Shown: piece after piece, positions 18,343-29,926 of the stretch | How the letters are laid out: every line of letters starts with the position of its first letter | Position numbering within the stretch: position 1 is the first letter of the stretch | Assembly: GCF_006438925.1 (NCBI RefSeq) | Contig: NZ_RCZA01000005.1 | Span: 310,001-374,000 of the forward strand | Reading direction: 5' to 3' | Length of the DNA: 64,000 nucleotides | Origin: Pseudomonas mandelii | GTDB lineage: Bacteria; Pseudomonadota; Gammaproteobacteria; Pseudomonadales; Pseudomonadaceae | Position numbers and translations under genes: made by a program | The notes under the pieces: model-generated | Told to the model about the DNA's origin: nothing | What the model saw: only the letters and a program-made list of their open reading frames with translations | Databases searched by the model: none

Positions 18343-19206
18343 ATGTCCGCCTTGATTGAAGCTTTTTTAGACCCTGCCTCGTCGACCTTCAGCTATGTCA
18401 TCTACGAGCACGATGGCGGGCACTGCGCCATCGTCGACCCGGTGCTCGACTACGACCCCGCTGCCGGGCGAACCGCCACCACCCAGGCCGACAAGATCAT
18501 CGCCTTCGTTCGCCAACATCAGCTGCAGGTGCAATGGCTGCTGGAAACCCACGCCCATGCCGATCACCTGTCCGCCGCACCGTATCTGCGTCGGGAACTG
18601 GGCGGGAAGATTGCGATTGGTCAGTCGATCAGCAAGGTTCAGGGCGTGTTCAAGACCCTGTTCAACCTTGAGCCGGAATTTCGCAGTGACGGTTCGCAGT
18701 TCGACCATCTGTTCGCGCCGGACGAATCGTTCATGATCGGCAACCTCAAGGCCACGGCCCTGCATGTTCCCGGCCACACGCCAGCGGACATGGCCTATCT
18801 GATCGACAGCGATGTGATTCTGGTGGGCGATACGCTGTTCATGCCGGACGTGGGCACCGCGCGCTGCGACTTTCCCGGCGGCAACGCCAACCAGATGTTT
18901 GCTTCGATCCGCAAACTGCTGGCCTTCCCTGCCAGCGTTCGACTTTATGTCTGCCACGATTACCCGCCCGCAGACCGCAAACATCAGTGCATGAGCACGG
19001 TGGGTGAACAGCGCAAAAGCAACATTCACATCCATGACGGTATCGACGAAGCCGCATTCGTCGCCATGCGCACCGGGCGCGATGCGGGGTTGGGTATGCC
19101 GACGCTGTTGCTGCCGGCGATTCAAGTGAATGTGCGGGCGGGGAATTTGCCGCCGGCCGAGGGCAATGGCGTCAGCTATCTGAAGATCCCGCTAAACAAA
19201 CTTTAA
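18343..19206 (+). CDS. MBL-fold persulfide dioxygenase (ETHE1/Blh-like)
   Basis: A 287-aa single-domain metallo-beta-lactamase protein with THAHADH at residues 69-75 and the later ligands in HVPGHT and VGDTLF. This is the ETHE1-like group, which uses one iron to oxidise glutathione persulfide to sulfite. The divergent TauE/SafE exporter supports a role in sulfide detoxification. No rhodanese domain is fused, and no BigR-type repressor lies next to it. Confidence 0.87.
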   Translation: MSALIEAFLDPASSTFSYVIYEHDGGHCAIVDPVLDYDPAAGRTATTQADKIIAFVRQHQLQVQWLLETHAHADHLSAAPYLRRELGGKIAIGQSISKVQGVFKTLFNLEPEFRSDGSQFDHLFAPDESFMIGNLKATALHVPGHTPADMAYLIDSDVILVGDTLFMPDVGTARCDFPGGNANQMFASIRKLLAFPASVRLYVCHDYPPADRKHQCMSTVGEQRKSNIHIHDGIDEAAFVAMRTGRDAGLGMPTLLLPAIQVNVRAGNLPPAEGNGVSYLKIPLNKL

Positions 19207-19314
19207 GATCAAAAGATCGCAGCCTGCGGCAGCTCCTACATTGACCGGGTACGACCGTGATCTTGCGGATGGTCTAAACCCTGTAGGAGCTGGCGAAGCC
19301 TGCGATCTTTTGAT
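19206..19314. repeat. REP pair, family II
   Basis: Inverted copies of AAAGATCGCAGCCTGCGGCA-type elements lie between the convergent dioxygenase and bkdR genes. Confidence 0.88.
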
Positions 19315-19321
19315 ATTGCCG

Positions 19322-19807
19322 TCAGGCGAGGGTCAGGCCGTTGGCCGGCAACGGCAGCGCCGTTTTATAGCGCACCTGCTTGAGCGCAAAGCTCGAGCGG
19401 ATGTTGGCGACGCCGGGGACTTTGGTGAGGAAGTCCATCATGAAGCGCTCCAGCGATTGAATGGTCGGCACCAACACCCGGATCAAATAGTCCGGATCGC
19501 CGGCCATCAAATAACATTCCATCACTTCCGGGCGATCCGAGATCGCTTCCTCGAAATGCTGCAACGCCTCCTCCACCTGTTTTTCCAGGCTGACGTGAAT
19601 GAACACATTCACATGCAGCCCCAGCAGCTCGGCATCCAGCAGCGTCACTTGCTCACGAATCAGGCCCAATTCTTCCATCGCCTTGACCCGGTTGAAGCAC
19701 GGGGTTGGCGACAGGTTGACCGAGCGTGCGAGGTCGGCGTTGGTGATGCGCGCGTTCTCCTGAAGGCTGTTCAAAATGCCGATATCGGTACGGTCCAGTT
19801 TGCGCAT
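19322..19807 (-). CDS. bkdR: Lrp/AsnC-family regulator BkdR
   Basis: A 161-aa Lrp-type protein with an N-terminal helix-turn-helix ([23 protein letters not shown]) and a C-terminal ligand-binding domain. It is divergent to bkdA1, as in P. putida, where BkdR activates the keto acid dehydrogenase operon in response to branched-chain amino acids. Confidence 0.92.
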   Translation of the reverse strand: MRKLDRTDIGILNSLQENARITNADLARSVNLSPTPCFNRVKAMEELGLIREQVTLLDAELLGLHVNVFIHVSLEKQVEEALQHFEEAISDRPEVMECYLMAGDPDYLIRVLVPTIQSLERFMMDFLTKVPGVANIRSSFALKQVRYKTALPLPANGLTLA

Positions 19808-19882
19808 GAGACAAAACCACCTGTTTTTTATGTTTATGCAGATTTTTTATCCTCAAATGATCGCCAACGCAACGAAACAGAG

Positions 19883-19944
19883 AGAAATATTCTTCTTGGC
19901 GCGGCCTATGATTGTTGTAGGACAAGATTTCTTTCATCGAAGAA
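19883..19944 (+). promoter_or_regulatory. bkdR-bkdA1 control region with two small inverted repeats
   Basis: AGAAATATTCT (19883-19893) and TTCTTTCATCGAAGAA (19929-19944) are AT-rich inverted repeats sharing an AAGAA/TTCTT arm in the divergent promoter region. They are candidates for BkdR binding; the assignment is inference. Confidence 0.35.
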
Positions 19945-19947
19945 TGA

Positions 19948-21228
<1,281 letters not shown>

Positions 21229-21229
21229 C

Positions 21230-22288
21230 ATGAACGATCACAACAACAAAATCGAGTTGGAAACCGCCATGACCACGACCACCATGACCATGATCCAGGC
21301 CCTGCGCTCGGCCATGGATGTGATGCTTGAGCGTGACGACAACGTCGTGGTGTTCGGCCAGGACGTCGGCTACTTCGGTGGCGTGTTCCGTTGCACCGAA
21401 GGCCTGCAGACCAAGTACGGCACCTCCCGGGTGTTCGATGCGCCGATCTCCGAAAGCGGCATCGTCGGCGTCGCCGTCGGTATGGGCGCCTACGGTCTGC
21501 GCCCGGTGGCCGAGATCCAGTTCGCCGACTACGTTTACCCGGCGTCGGACCAGATCATTTCCGAAGCCGCCCGCCTGCGTTATCGCTCGGCCGGCGAGTT
21601 CACCGCGCCGATGACCTTACGCATGCCTTGCGGCGGCGGCATCTACGGCGGCCAGACCCATAGTCAAAGTATCGAGGCGATGTTTACCCAGGTATGCGGC
21701 TTGCGCACGGTTATGCCGTCCAACCCTTACGACGCCAAAGGCCTGCTGATCGCCTCCATCGAAAACGATGACCCGGTGATCTTCCTCGAGCCAAAACGCC
21801 TGTACAACGGCCCGTTCGACGGCCACCACGACCGCCCTGTAACGCCGTGGTCGAAACACCCGGCTGCGCAAGTGCCGGATGGTTACTACACCGTGCCGCT
21901 GGACGTCGCCGCCATTGCCCGTCCGGGCAAGGACGTGACCATCCTGACCTACGGCACCACCGTTTACGTGTCGCAAGTCGCTGCTGAAGAAACCGGTATC
22001 GACGCTGAAGTGATCGACCTGCGCAGCCTGTGGCCGCTGGATCTGGAGACCATCGTCAAGTCGGTGAAAAAAACCGGCCGTTGCGTGATTGTTCACGAAG
22101 CGACCCGTACCTGCGGCTTCGGCGCCGAACTGGTCGCCCTGGTGCAAGAGCACTGCTTCCATTACCTGGAAGCGCCTATCGAACGCGTCACCGGTTGGGA
22201 CACTCCCTACCCGCACGCACAAGAGTGGGCGTATTTCCCTGGTCCGTCCCGAGTGGGCGCGGCTTTGCATCGGGTTATGGAGGTCTGA
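21230..22288 (+). CDS. bkdA2: Branched-chain 2-oxoacid dehydrogenase E1 beta
   Basis: A 352-aa transketolase-like beta subunit with the long N-terminus (MNDHNNKIELETAM) also known in P. putida BkdA2, which supports the start used. Conserved elements include FGQDVGYFGGVF and the C-terminal transketolase domain. The stop abuts the bkdB start (TGAATG). Confidence 0.96.
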   Translation: MNDHNNKIELETAMTTTTMTMIQALRSAMDVMLERDDNVVVFGQDVGYFGGVFRCTEGLQTKYGTSRVFDAPISESGIVGVAVGMGAYGLRPVAEIQFADYVYPASDQIISEAARLRYRSAGEFTAPMTLRMPCGGGIYGGQTHSQSIEAMFTQVCGLRTVMPSNPYDAKGLLIASIENDDPVIFLEPKRLYNGPFDGHHDRPVTPWSKHPAAQVPDGYYTVPLDVAAIARPGKDVTILTYGTTVYVSQVAAEETGIDAEVIDLRSLWPLDLETIVKSVKKTGRCVIVHEATRTCGFGAELVALVQEHCFHYLEAPIERVTGWDTPYPHAQEWAYFPGPSRVGAALHRVMEV

Positions 22289-23560
22289 ATGGGCACGCAC
22301 GTTATTAAAATGCCGGACATTGGTGAAGGCATTGCAGAAGTTGAATTGTCGGTTTGGCACGTCAAAGTCGGCGACATGGTCGTCGAAGATCAGGTACTCG
22401 CCGATGTCATGACCGACAAGGCGATGGTCGACATTCCTTCGCCGGTGAACGGCAAAGTGATTGCGCTGGGCGGTGTGCCCGGCGAAGTCATGGCGGTTGG
22501 CAGCATCCTGATCAGCATTGAAGTCGAAGGCGCGGGCAACGTTAAAGAGTCGGCTCAGCCTGCACCTGTTAAAGAAGCACCGGTTGCGGCACCGAAAGTT
22601 GTACCCGCAGTTGAAAGCAAACCGGTTGCCGCTGCAGCGCCGCGAGCTGCCGTATGCCAGGGCCCAATGGTCGCTCGCGAAGCTGATGAACGTCCGCTGG
22701 CCTCACCGGCCGTGCGCAAACATGCGCTGGACCTCGGTATCCAGTTGCGCCTGGTGCGTGGCACCGGCCCTGCCGGTCGGGTGCTGCACGAAGACCTCGA
22801 TGTCTATCTGGCCCAGGGTCAGCAGCCGCAATCCACCGCTGCCGCCGCTTACGCCCAGCGCAACGACGAAGAACAAATCCCGGTCATCGGCATGCGCCGC
22901 AAGATTGCCCAGCGCATGCAGGACGCCACTCAGCGCGCCGCTCACTTCAGTTACGTCGAAGAAATCGACGTCACCGCCGTGGAAGAACTGCGCGCTCATC
23001 TGAACGAAAAACACGGCGCGACCCGCGGCAAGCTGACCTTGCTGCCGTTCCTGGTCCGCGCGTTGGTCGTTGCCCTGCGCGACTTCCCGCAAATCAACGC
23101 CCGTTACGACGACGAAGCCCAGGTCATCACCCGCCTCGGCGCGGTGCACGTGGGCATCGCCACCCAAGCCGACATCGGTTTGATGGTGCCAGTGGTCCGT
23201 CACGCCGAAACCCGCAGCCTGTGGGACAGCGCTCAGGAAATTTCTCGCCTCGCTACCGCTGCCCGCAATGGCAAGGCCAGCCGCGATGAATTGTCCGGTT
23301 CGACCATCACCCTGACCAGCCTCGGCGCCTTGGGCGGTATCGTCAGCACCCCGGTGCTGAACTTGCCGGAAGTGGCGATCGTGGGCGTCAACAAAATCGT
23401 CGAACGCCCGATGGTCGTCAAAGGCCAGATCGTGATTCGCAAGATGATGAACCTCTCCAGCTCCTTCGATCACCGCGTGGTCGATGGCATGGACGCGGCG
23501 CAATTCATCCAGGCCATTCGCGGCTTGCTCGAACAACCCGCAACCTTGTTTGTGGACTAA
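22289..23560 (+). CDS. bkdB: Branched-chain 2-oxoacid dehydrogenase E2 (dihydrolipoyl acyltransferase)
   Basis: A 423-aa E2 with one N-terminal lipoyl domain (lipoyl Lys44 in [11 protein letters not shown]), a Pro/Ala-rich linker, a peripheral subunit-binding domain ([15 protein letters not shown]) and a C-terminal acyltransferase domain with the catalytic DHRVVDG motif. Confidence 0.96.
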   Translation: MGTHVIKMPDIGEGIAEVELSVWHVKVGDMVVEDQVLADVMTDKAMVDIPSPVNGKVIALGGVPGEVMAVGSILISIEVEGAGNVKESAQPAPVKEAPVAAPKVVPAVESKPVAAAAPRAAVCQGPMVAREADERPLASPAVRKHALDLGIQLRLVRGTGPAGRVLHEDLDVYLAQGQQPQSTAAAAYAQRNDEEQIPVIGMRRKIAQRMQDATQRAAHFSYVEEIDVTAVEELRAHLNEKHGATRGKLTLLPFLVRALVVALRDFPQINARYDDEAQVITRLGAVHVGIATQADIGLMVPVVRHAETRSLWDSAQEISRLATAARNGKASRDELSGSTITLTSLGALGGIVSTPVLNLPEVAIVGVNKIVERPMVVKGQIVIRKMMNLSSSFDHRVVDGMDAAQFIQAIRGLLEQPATLFVD

Positions 23561-23577
23561 TTTTTAGTGGAGCAGGC

Positions 23578-24960
23578 ATGCAAACTTTAAACACCACGCT
23601 GCTGATCATCGGTGGCGGCCCTGGCGGTTATGTGACGGCGATTCGTGCCGGTCAGCTGGGCATCTCGACCATTCTGGTCGAAGGCGAATCCCTGGGCGGT
23701 ACGTGCCTGAACATCGGCTGCATTCCGTCCAAGGCGTTGATCCACGTCGCCGAACAGTTTCACCAGACGCAGCACCACAGCCAGCACTCGGCGCTGGGCA
23801 TCAGCGTGTCGGCGCCGACGCTCGATATCAGCAAGAGTGTCGAGTGGAAGGACGGCATCGTTGATCGCCTGACCACGGGCGTTTCGGCGCTGCTGAAAAA
23901 GAACAAAATTCAGGTTATTCAAGGTTTTGCGAAAGTCATTGATGGTAAAACCGTAGAAGTCGGCGACACGCGCATTCAGTGCGAGCACCTGGTGCTGGCC
24001 ACCGGTTCGAAAAGCGTGAATCTGCCGATGCTGCCGATTGGCGGCCCGATCATCTCTTCTACCGAAGCCCTGGTGCCGACGTCCGTGCCGAAACGGCTGA
24101 TCGTGGTCGGTGGCGGTTACATCGGTCTGGAGCTGGGGATTGCCTATCGCAAGCTCGGCGCCGAGGTCAGCGTGGTCGAGGCTCAGGATCGCATCCTGCC
24201 GGCCTATGACGCCGAACTCACACAGCCTGTGCATGACGAACTGAAAAAGCTCGGCATAAAGCTTTACTTGAAGCACAGCGTCCAAGGCTTTGATTCTGCT
24301 AGTAATACACTGCAAGTTCTTGACCCGGATGGCGACACCCTGAACCTGGAAACCGATCAGGTACTGGTGGCCGTCGGCCGCAAACCGAACACCCAGGGCT
24401 GGAATCTCGAAGGTTTGAACCTGGACATGAACGGCTCGGCGATCAAGATCGACAACCGCTGCCAGACCAGCATGCGCAACGTGTATGCCATTGGCGACGT
24501 GAGCGGCGAACCGATGCTCGCGCACCGGGCCATGGCTCAGGGCGAGATGGTTGCCGAACTGATCAGCGGTAAATCCCGTGAGTTCAACCCGACTGCCATC
24601 GCCGCCGTGTGCTTTACCGACCCGGAACTGGTGGTGGTCGGCAAGACCCCGGACGACGTCAAGGCGGCGGGTCTGGACTGCATCGTTTCCAGCTTCCCGT
24701 TTGCGGCCAATGGTCGGGCGATGACGCTGGAATCGAAAAGCGGCTTCGTACGGGTCGTGGCGCGGCGTGACAATCATGTAATTGTTGGCTGGCAAGCAGT
24801 CGGTGTGGGTGTTTCGGAGTTGTCGACTGCTTTTGGCCAGAGCCTGGAAATGGGCGCCCGACTGGAAGACATTGCCGGCACCATCCACGCGCATCCGACG
24901 CTCGGCGAAGCGGTACAGGAAGCGGCGTTGCGGGCCTTGGGCCACGCGTTGCATCTGTAA
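23578..24960 (+). CDS. lpdV: Dihydrolipoyl dehydrogenase E3, branched-chain specific
   Basis: A 460-aa flavoprotein with the FAD motif [10 protein letters not shown], redox-active C43 and C48 in GGTCLNIGC, a second GxGxxG NAD motif ([12 protein letters not shown]) and the C-terminal HAHPTLGE active-site His. It reoxidises the lipoyl arm of BkdB. Last gene of the operon. Confidence 0.96.
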   Translation: MQTLNTTLLIIGGGPGGYVTAIRAGQLGISTILVEGESLGGTCLNIGCIPSKALIHVAEQFHQTQHHSQHSALGISVSAPTLDISKSVEWKDGIVDRLTTGVSALLKKNKIQVIQGFAKVIDGKTVEVGDTRIQCEHLVLATGSKSVNLPMLPIGGPIISSTEALVPTSVPKRLIVVGGGYIGLELGIAYRKLGAEVSVVEAQDRILPAYDAELTQPVHDELKKLGIKLYLKHSVQGFDSASNTLQVLDPDGDTLNLETDQVLVAVGRKPNTQGWNLEGLNLDMNGSAIKIDNRCQTSMRNVYAIGDVSGEPMLAHRAMAQGEMVAELISGKSREFNPTAIAAVCFTDPELVVVGKTPDDVKAAGLDCIVSSFPFAANGRAMTLESKSGFVRVVARRDNHVIVGWQAVGVGVSELSTAFGQSLEMGARLEDIAGTIHAHPTLGEAVQEAALRALGHALHL

Positions 24961-24977
24961 CGACGAACGCAAAACCC

Positions 24978-25125
24978 TGTAGCAGCTGTCGAGCACCGCG
25001 AGGCAGCGTTCGGCGACGAAGTCGTCGTAATTCGCCCCACGCGGTCTACATAAAAGAACGCGATGGCTGGTTTTGCGACGACTTCGTCGCCGAACGCTGC
25101 CTCGCGGTGCTCGACAGCTGCTACA
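24978..25125. repeat. REP pair, family III
   Basis: Two long inverted elements (TAGCAGCTGTCGAGCACCGC ... ACGAAGTCGTCG and its complement) fill most of the 300-bp gap between lpdV and ilvE. The core ends in CGACGAAGTCGTCG, a variant of the 15784 pair. Confidence 0.87.
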
Positions 25126-25260
25126 TCGGGTGCATCGATGGTCGCAGAGATCGAATTGCGGGCTGCGTAACAGGCCCGGAATGAAGTATTGTTGTCCCCA
25201 TCCAGAAAAACGTCAGAAGCCTTGAACCGTTTCGGCGGTTGTTAAGTGATAGAGGGTGTC

Positions 25261-26280
25261 ATGGGTAACGAAAGCATCAATTGGGACAAGTTGGGTTTTG
25301 ACTACATCAAGACAGACAAGCGCTATCTGTCGCACTGGCGTAATGGCGAGTGGGACAAAGGCACCCTGACCGAAGACAATGTGCTGCACATCAGCGAAGG
25401 TTCCACTGCCCTTCACTATGGCCAGCAATGCTTCGAAGGGCTGAAGGCCTATCGTTGCAAGGACGGTTCGATCAACCTGTTCCGCCCGGACCAGAATGCC
25501 GCACGCATGCAACGCAGCTGCGCGCGCCTGCTGATGCCACAGGTGTCCACCGAACAGTTCGTCGAAGCCTGCAAGGAAGTGGTCCGCGCCAACGAGCGTT
25601 TCATCCCGCCTTACGGCACCGGCGGCGCGCTGTACCTGCGTCCGTTCGTCATCGGTGTGGGTGACAACATCGGCGTGCGTACCGCCCCCGAGTTCATCTT
25701 CTCGATCTTCGCCATCCCGGTCGGTGCCTACTTCAAGGGCGGCCTGACCCCGCACAACTTCCTGATCTCCAGCTACGACCGCGCCGCCCCACAAGGCACC
25801 GGTGCAGCCAAGGTCGGTGGTAACTACGCGGCCAGCCTGATGCCAGGTTCCCAGGCCAAGAAAGCCCACTTCGCCGACTGCATCTACCTGGACCCGATGA
25901 CCCACACGAAAATCGAAGAAGTCGGCTCGGCCAACTTCTTCGGGATCACCCACGACAACAAGTTCGTGACCCCGAACTCGCCGTCGGTCCTGCCAGGCAT
26001 CACCCGTCTGTCGTTGATCGAGCTGGCAAAATCGCGTCTGGGCCTGGAAGTGGTCGAAGGCGACGTGTTCATCGACAAGCTGTCCGACTTCAAGGAAGCC
26101 GGTGCTTGCGGTACTGCCGCAGTGATCACACCGATCGGCGGCATCAGCTACAACGACAAACTGCACGTGTTCCACAGCGAAACTGACGTCGGCCCGGTCA
26201 CCCAGAGGCTCTACAAAGAGCTGACGGGCGTACAGACTGGCGACATCGAAGCGCCAGCGGGCTGGATCGTCAAGGTTTGA
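25261..26280 (+). CDS. ilvE: Branched-chain amino acid aminotransferase
   Basis: A 339-aa fold-type IV PLP enzyme of the longer BCAT type. The PLP Lys lies in GAAKVGGNYAAS. An in-frame ATG at 25246 is rejected because GAGGG sits at the right distance before 25261. It interconverts Val, Leu and Ile with their keto acids, the substrates of the Bkd complex just upstream. An intrinsic terminator follows. Confidence 0.95.
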   Translation: MGNESINWDKLGFDYIKTDKRYLSHWRNGEWDKGTLTEDNVLHISEGSTALHYGQQCFEGLKAYRCKDGSINLFRPDQNAARMQRSCARLLMPQVSTEQFVEACKEVVRANERFIPPYGTGGALYLRPFVIGVGDNIGVRTAPEFIFSIFAIPVGAYFKGGLTPHNFLISSYDRAAPQGTGAAKVGGNYAASLMPGSQAKKAHFADCIYLDPMTHTKIEEVGSANFFGITHDNKFVTPNSPSVLPGITRLSLIELAKSRLGLEVVEGDVFIDKLSDFKEAGACGTAAVITPIGGISYNDKLHVFHSETDVGPVTQRLYKELTGVQTGDIEAPAGWIVKV

Positions 26281-26304
26281 TCTGACACCCCCGCTGCATC
26301 GAAG

Positions 26305-26337
26305 CCCTCCATTGCCCTGGCGATGGGGGGTTTTTTT
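26305..26337 (+). terminator. Rho-independent terminator of ilvE
   Basis: A GC-rich stem (CCCTCCATTGCC pairing with GGCGATGGGGGG, including a G-T pair) is followed by a run of seven T. It marks the left boundary of the following accessory island. Confidence 0.85.
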
Positions 26338-26468
26338 AGGCTCTTCACGCAATCCCGGAAAATACAGAAACAAAAATGCCGATTGGACGGATGATTGCCA
26401 GGGCCTCGTAAGCCGGGTTCGCTGGCCGCTGCACACCGGTCAACTGGAAGAGATAAACAGATCGTTTG

Positions 26469-27248
26469 CTACAGTGAAATCAAACCCTGCGCTAACGCCA
26501 CGCCTACCGCTTGCCGACGGCTGAAAGAGCCCAGTTTTCGACTGGCATTGGCGATATGAAAGTTGATGGTGCGTTCCGAACAGCCCAGGATGCAGCTCAT
26601 TTCCCAAGTCGTTTTACCCACTCCAGACCATTTCAGCACTTCACACTCTCGCAGGGTCAGGCTGCAGAATTGCTCGCCTGGTTCTTTCAAGTGTTTCTGT
26701 GAGCCTTCCAAAAGGAACGGAATCAGCATGAATAGCCTCCCCAGGGCGGCATTCAGGTCATCGTCGAACTCGTCATTAGAATTCATACATTGAGCGACAT
26801 TGAGTGACCCGAACTTTTCATTACACCGCAAAGGAATGCTAACCCCTTGTAAAAGGCCGTACCCCTCGCGTGCCTTCCAGAACTCATTAGACCTGCCCCG
26901 CGCCTGCCCCCGTGCTGCCCCCCAAAAGAGCGGCACAAAGTGGTGACGACAATGCCTGATTATCGGGTCCACTTGAATAAAGTTCTCATCCTTGTATTGC
27001 CTGAGCCAATCAGAAGGGTAAGACGTTATGATCCTATTAAAGGGGTCATTCGTTGTAGAGGAGCCCAGGCTCAGCAAGTAGCGGTCATAACCGATTCGAC
27101 GCAGCACCTTGCGTAAATGGCTTTCCCAGTCACGCCGGTGCAAATCCTTGGCCAGAACGGAGAAATCATCCAATACCTCTTCGAAGTTAATCCTCAGGGG
27201 TTCTTTATTTCTATATCTATATAAGTCATCCACGATGAATCCCTGCAC
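26469..27248 (-). CDS. AHL-type LuxR quorum-sensing regulator
   Basis: A 259-aa protein with an N-terminal autoinducer-binding domain and a C-terminal LuxR helix-turn-helix (LTLRECEVLKWSGVGKTTWE). The six pocket residues of TraR/LasR are all present at matching spacing: W81, Y85, D94, P95, W109 and a Gly in GVSIP (135). The listed start is a GTG without a clear ribosome binding site; the GTG at 27233 has AGGGA ahead and may be the real start. It lies at the end of the island, behind the terminator of the trpG-like gene, and no classical luxI is near. Confidence 0.85.
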   Translation of the reverse strand: MQGFIVDDLYRYRNKEPLRINFEEVLDDFSVLAKDLHRRDWESHLRKVLRRIGYDRYLLSLGSSTTNDPFNRIITSYPSDWLRQYKDENFIQVDPIIRHCRHHFVPLFWGAARGQARGRSNEFWKAREGYGLLQGVSIPLRCNEKFGSLNVAQCMNSNDEFDDDLNAALGRLFMLIPFLLEGSQKHLKEPGEQFCSLTLRECEVLKWSGVGKTTWEMSCILGCSERTINFHIANASRKLGSFSRRQAVGVALAQGLISL

Positions 27249-27287
27249 TCATAGAAGCTTTTTTTTCGATACTGCAACATTGAAAAC

Positions 27288-27312
27288 ACGGGTTGCGGTA
27301 GAAGCAACCCGT
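27288..27312 (-). terminator. Hairpin terminator after the trpG-like gene
   Basis: A perfect 9-bp stem (ACGGGTTGC/GCAACCCGT) with a 7-base loop is followed, in the gene direction, by GTTTTC. It separates the anthranilate synthase pair from the luxR gene. Confidence 0.65.
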
Positions 27313-27321
27313 TCCCGCCGC

Positions 27322-27915
27322 TTATACCTCTGCTTTGCGACAGTGCTGTTCTATAAAACTTTTAAATATTCCAAGGCCATCCTCCGTCAAAATGCTCTCG
27401 GGATGAAACTGGACACCCTCTATCCGATGCTCAACATGCCGCACCCCCATGATGTATCCGTCATCACTTGAGTTGGATGTCACGGCCAACTCCTCGGGCA
27501 GGTCTTTGTTATCGATAATCAGCGAATGGTAGCGTGTCGCCTTGATCGACTTGCCGCTGGTATGGGCGTACACACCTTGGCCGTCGTTTTCTATCATGCT
27601 GACCTTTCCATGCATGACATGGGCAGCCCGAATGACCGAGCCACCGAAGGCCAGGCCGATTGCCTGATGCCCAAGGCATACACCCAATATAGGCAGACGC
27701 CCTTTAAAGTGCTGGATCACCTCGATATATCCGGCGTCCCGTGGATGACCGGGTCCAGGTCCCAGTACACAAAAGTCCGGGCCATACGCTTCAATCCTTT
27801 TAATCAGATCCGGAACATCATTGCGCTCTACGTGGGTTTCCAGACCTAACTGCTCAAGGTACTGACTGATAATAAATACAAAGCTGTCATACGCATCAAT
27901 CAGAAAAACTTTCAT
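27322..27915 (-). CDS. Anthranilate synthase glutamine amidotransferase (TrpG-like)
   Basis: A 197-aa class I glutamine amidotransferase with the catalytic Cys80 in LGVCLGHQA and the His-Glu pair in QFHPES. It supplies ammonia to the TrpE-like partner, whose stop it overlaps by four bases (ATGA). Lower GC and AT-rich codons set it apart from the flanking chromosome, so it is probably the island's own pathway copy and not the housekeeping trpG. Confidence 0.9.
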   Translation of the reverse strand: MKVFLIDAYDSFVFIISQYLEQLGLETHVERNDVPDLIKRIEAYGPDFCVLGPGPGHPRDAGYIEVIQHFKGRLPILGVCLGHQAIGLAFGGSVIRAAHVMHGKVSMIENDGQGVYAHTSGKSIKATRYHSLIIDNKDLPEELAVTSNSSDDGYIMGVRHVEHRIEGVQFHPESILTEDGLGIFKSFIEQHCRKAEV

Positions 27916-29387
27916 TGCAGCATCTCCTTTCCGGTAACGGCGCGATAAACAGAACCCATTTTGTAGAATGTTTCAGTCCACTCTTTATCCGGAACCGAGT
28001 CTGCGACGACCCCTGCGGAAGCCCGCAAGTAATAAGTGCCGTCTTTATGAACTGCCGAACGAATACACAACGCCGTATTGACGCTGCCATCAAACCCGAT
28101 AAGGCCGACTGCTCCGGCATATATTCCACGGCGGTTGTTTTCCATGCTTTCGATAATCTGCATCGCCCGAATCTTCGGCGCGCCTGTCATGGTTCCTGCC
28201 GGAAAAGACGCCTTGATAACATCAAAGGCATCAAACCCTTTTCGCAATAAACCGCGAACGTTTGACACCATGTGATAGAGATGAGAGTACTCCTCTACCA
28301 ACATCAACTCGTCGACCTCAAGTGATCCTGGCTGGCAGACGCGACCGATATCGTTCCTGCACAAATCCACCAGCATCAAATGCTCCGCCCGCTCTTTTTC
28401 AGAGCGCGTCATGCTCAAGATCAACTCGCTGGAGGGTACACCGGGGGTTTTTCCGACGGTTCCGGCGATCGGTCTCATCTCGATCAGCTCATCCTTGATG
28501 CGGACAAACAATTCGGGACTGGCGCCGATCAAGTCGACCCCGCCCAAATTAGCCAGGTACATGTAAGGTGACGGGTTGTTTTTGCGCAATGCCCGATATA
28601 CGTCAAAAGGCTTGATCGGCGTATCAACCTGAACTTCGTGGCCCAATTGAATTTGATAGATATCACCTTGGCGAATGTGCTCCAGCGCCGTGTCGACCCA
28701 ACCAAGGAACTGCTCTTTTTCCACGGTATCGCGAGCAACCGTAACGGAAGGGTAAACAATCGGCGCGTCAGAAGCCGCCATGCCCCCAGCATCGGCCAAC
28801 AGCGCGACATAGTCATCGGTGCTGCGGGACTTCCATAGAGAACAATTGTTAACCATGACGTCCACGGTTCCGTTGGCGTGGAAATACACCAGCGTCTGAA
28901 ACACGGTCAAGGCAATAATCGGATAGTTATTGGTTCGCTCGGTCAGGTCCGGAATATTTTCGACAAACCTGACACTGTCATAGGAGAGGTAACCAAAAAA
29001 AGCGAGGCTGGGATTAGACTGGCGTGGTACATCAAAAGGTGTTTGTAACGTACGTAATAAATCCCATACGGCATCGTTCGAATCAATGCCAATATTTCCA
29101 CTGCCGTCCAGAATAATTCCCCGCTCCGACAGTGAACTTCTTAAATGAGCTATGAGCCGCTCATTACCCTCAAGTGTCGCGTACCCCTCATAAATCTTAA
29201 CTTCCAGTAATGGCTCCATCCCGATGATAGTCGCCTTACGATCGCGGCTGGGGCCAGACAGCGATTCGAGAATAAAGGTCTTATCGGGCCCTAACGCTTT
29301 TGCAGCCGCTTCATATACAGCAAGCGGATCGCACTTCAAGCGTTCAGTGTGTAACTGAACACTGATGGGGGTGGGTATCGTACTCAT
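27912..29387 (-). CDS. Anthranilate synthase component I (TrpE-like)
   Basis: A 491-aa chorismate-utilising enzyme. PIAGT at residues 306-310 is the form seen in anthranilate synthases; aminodeoxychorismate synthases carry Lys at the Ala position. The N-terminal LES element that binds tryptophan in TrpE is kept (residues 40-42), so feedback inhibition is possible. A strong AAAGGAG precedes the ATG. With the TrpG-like protein it should make anthranilate from chorismate, presumably as a precursor for the island's product. A housekeeping role cannot be excluded but the context argues against it. Confidence 0.88.
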   Translation of the reverse strand: MSTIPTPISVQLHTERLKCDPLAVYEAAAKALGPDKTFILESLSGPSRDRKATIIGMEPLLEVKIYEGYATLEGNERLIAHLRSSLSERGIILDGSGNIGIDSNDAVWDLLRTLQTPFDVPRQSNPSLAFFGYLSYDSVRFVENIPDLTERTNNYPIIALTVFQTLVYFHANGTVDVMVNNCSLWKSRSTDDYVALLADAGGMAASDAPIVYPSVTVARDTVEKEQFLGWVDTALEHIRQGDIYQIQLGHEVQVDTPIKPFDVYRALRKNNPSPYMYLANLGGVDLIGASPELFVRIKDELIEMRPIAGTVGKTPGVPSSELILSMTRSEKERAEHLMLVDLCRNDIGRVCQPGSLEVDELMLVEEYSHLYHMVSNVRGLLRKGFDAFDVIKASFPAGTMTGAPKIRAMQIIESMENNRRGIYAGAVGLIGFDGSVNTALCIRSAVHKDGTYYLRASAGVVADSVPDKEWTETFYKMGSVYRAVTGKEMLQ

Positions 29388-29926
29388 AAATCACTCCTTT
29401 ATTATTGCCAAACGCTTACACAGATGAGAGTCGAACGCACAGGCCGACGCCTCAAACTGCCAAGCAGTTCAATCAGCTTAATTATTGATTTAGAGGATCC
29501 GTCAAACAGGCGGACGCACAGGGTCATGCAAAGAGGTGCCTCGGAAAAGAGACAGAACTTTACCGCACCCTTCGTGCAGTACGACTTTCGAAAGTACAAC
29601 CACGAAAGATCGAACCACAGCGCTCGGCTATTTAATTAATCACTGTTTTTGGGTGTTTGACTGAAACAGACAGCAAGACACCGGCGGATGCTGAATTAGC
29701 GACGCCAGATATTGCTTTTGAAAACCGAAAGATGGGCAGTGTTGGACTCGGATGAGGATCCGAGGGAATTTTTCAGCACTGATAGTCGGTAATACATTTA
29801 AGACTTCCTGTGTCTTGAAAGGCATTGCAGGAGTTATCCCTGAATGCCCATCGGATACTACTCATAGGTTCAATACCGGTCAACCTACAATTACCCAGGC
29901 TTTACCAGGTGTTCCAAAAATCGCCG
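29388..29926. other. 539-bp non-coding gap within the island
   Basis: This stretch holds the promoter region of the trpE-like gene, including the 15-bp palindrome at 29455-29469. The remaining part has AT-rich sequence and short open frames (for example 65 codons on the minus strand at 29402-29599) with no ribosome binding site or recognisable protein. I see no gene in it. It may be a scar of gene loss. Confidence 0.6.
29455..29469 (-). promoter_or_regulatory. Palindromic operator candidate upstream of the trpE-like gene
   Basis: AACTGC-CAA-GCAGTT is a perfect inverted repeat. Its AACTGCTT half (gene direction) is also found in the lux-box-like site of the ligase operon, at nearly the same distance from the start codon (82 against 87 bp). 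Confidence 0.5.

Noticed and set aside
27322..29387. Housekeeping trpE/trpG or PabAB
   Set aside because: PIAGT argues against PabB; lower GC, the island context and the palindromic promoter argue for a pathway copy.
29402..29599. A 65-codon minus-strand frame before the trpE-like gene
   Set aside because: No ribosome binding site, no recognisable protein, and it overlaps the promoter palindrome.
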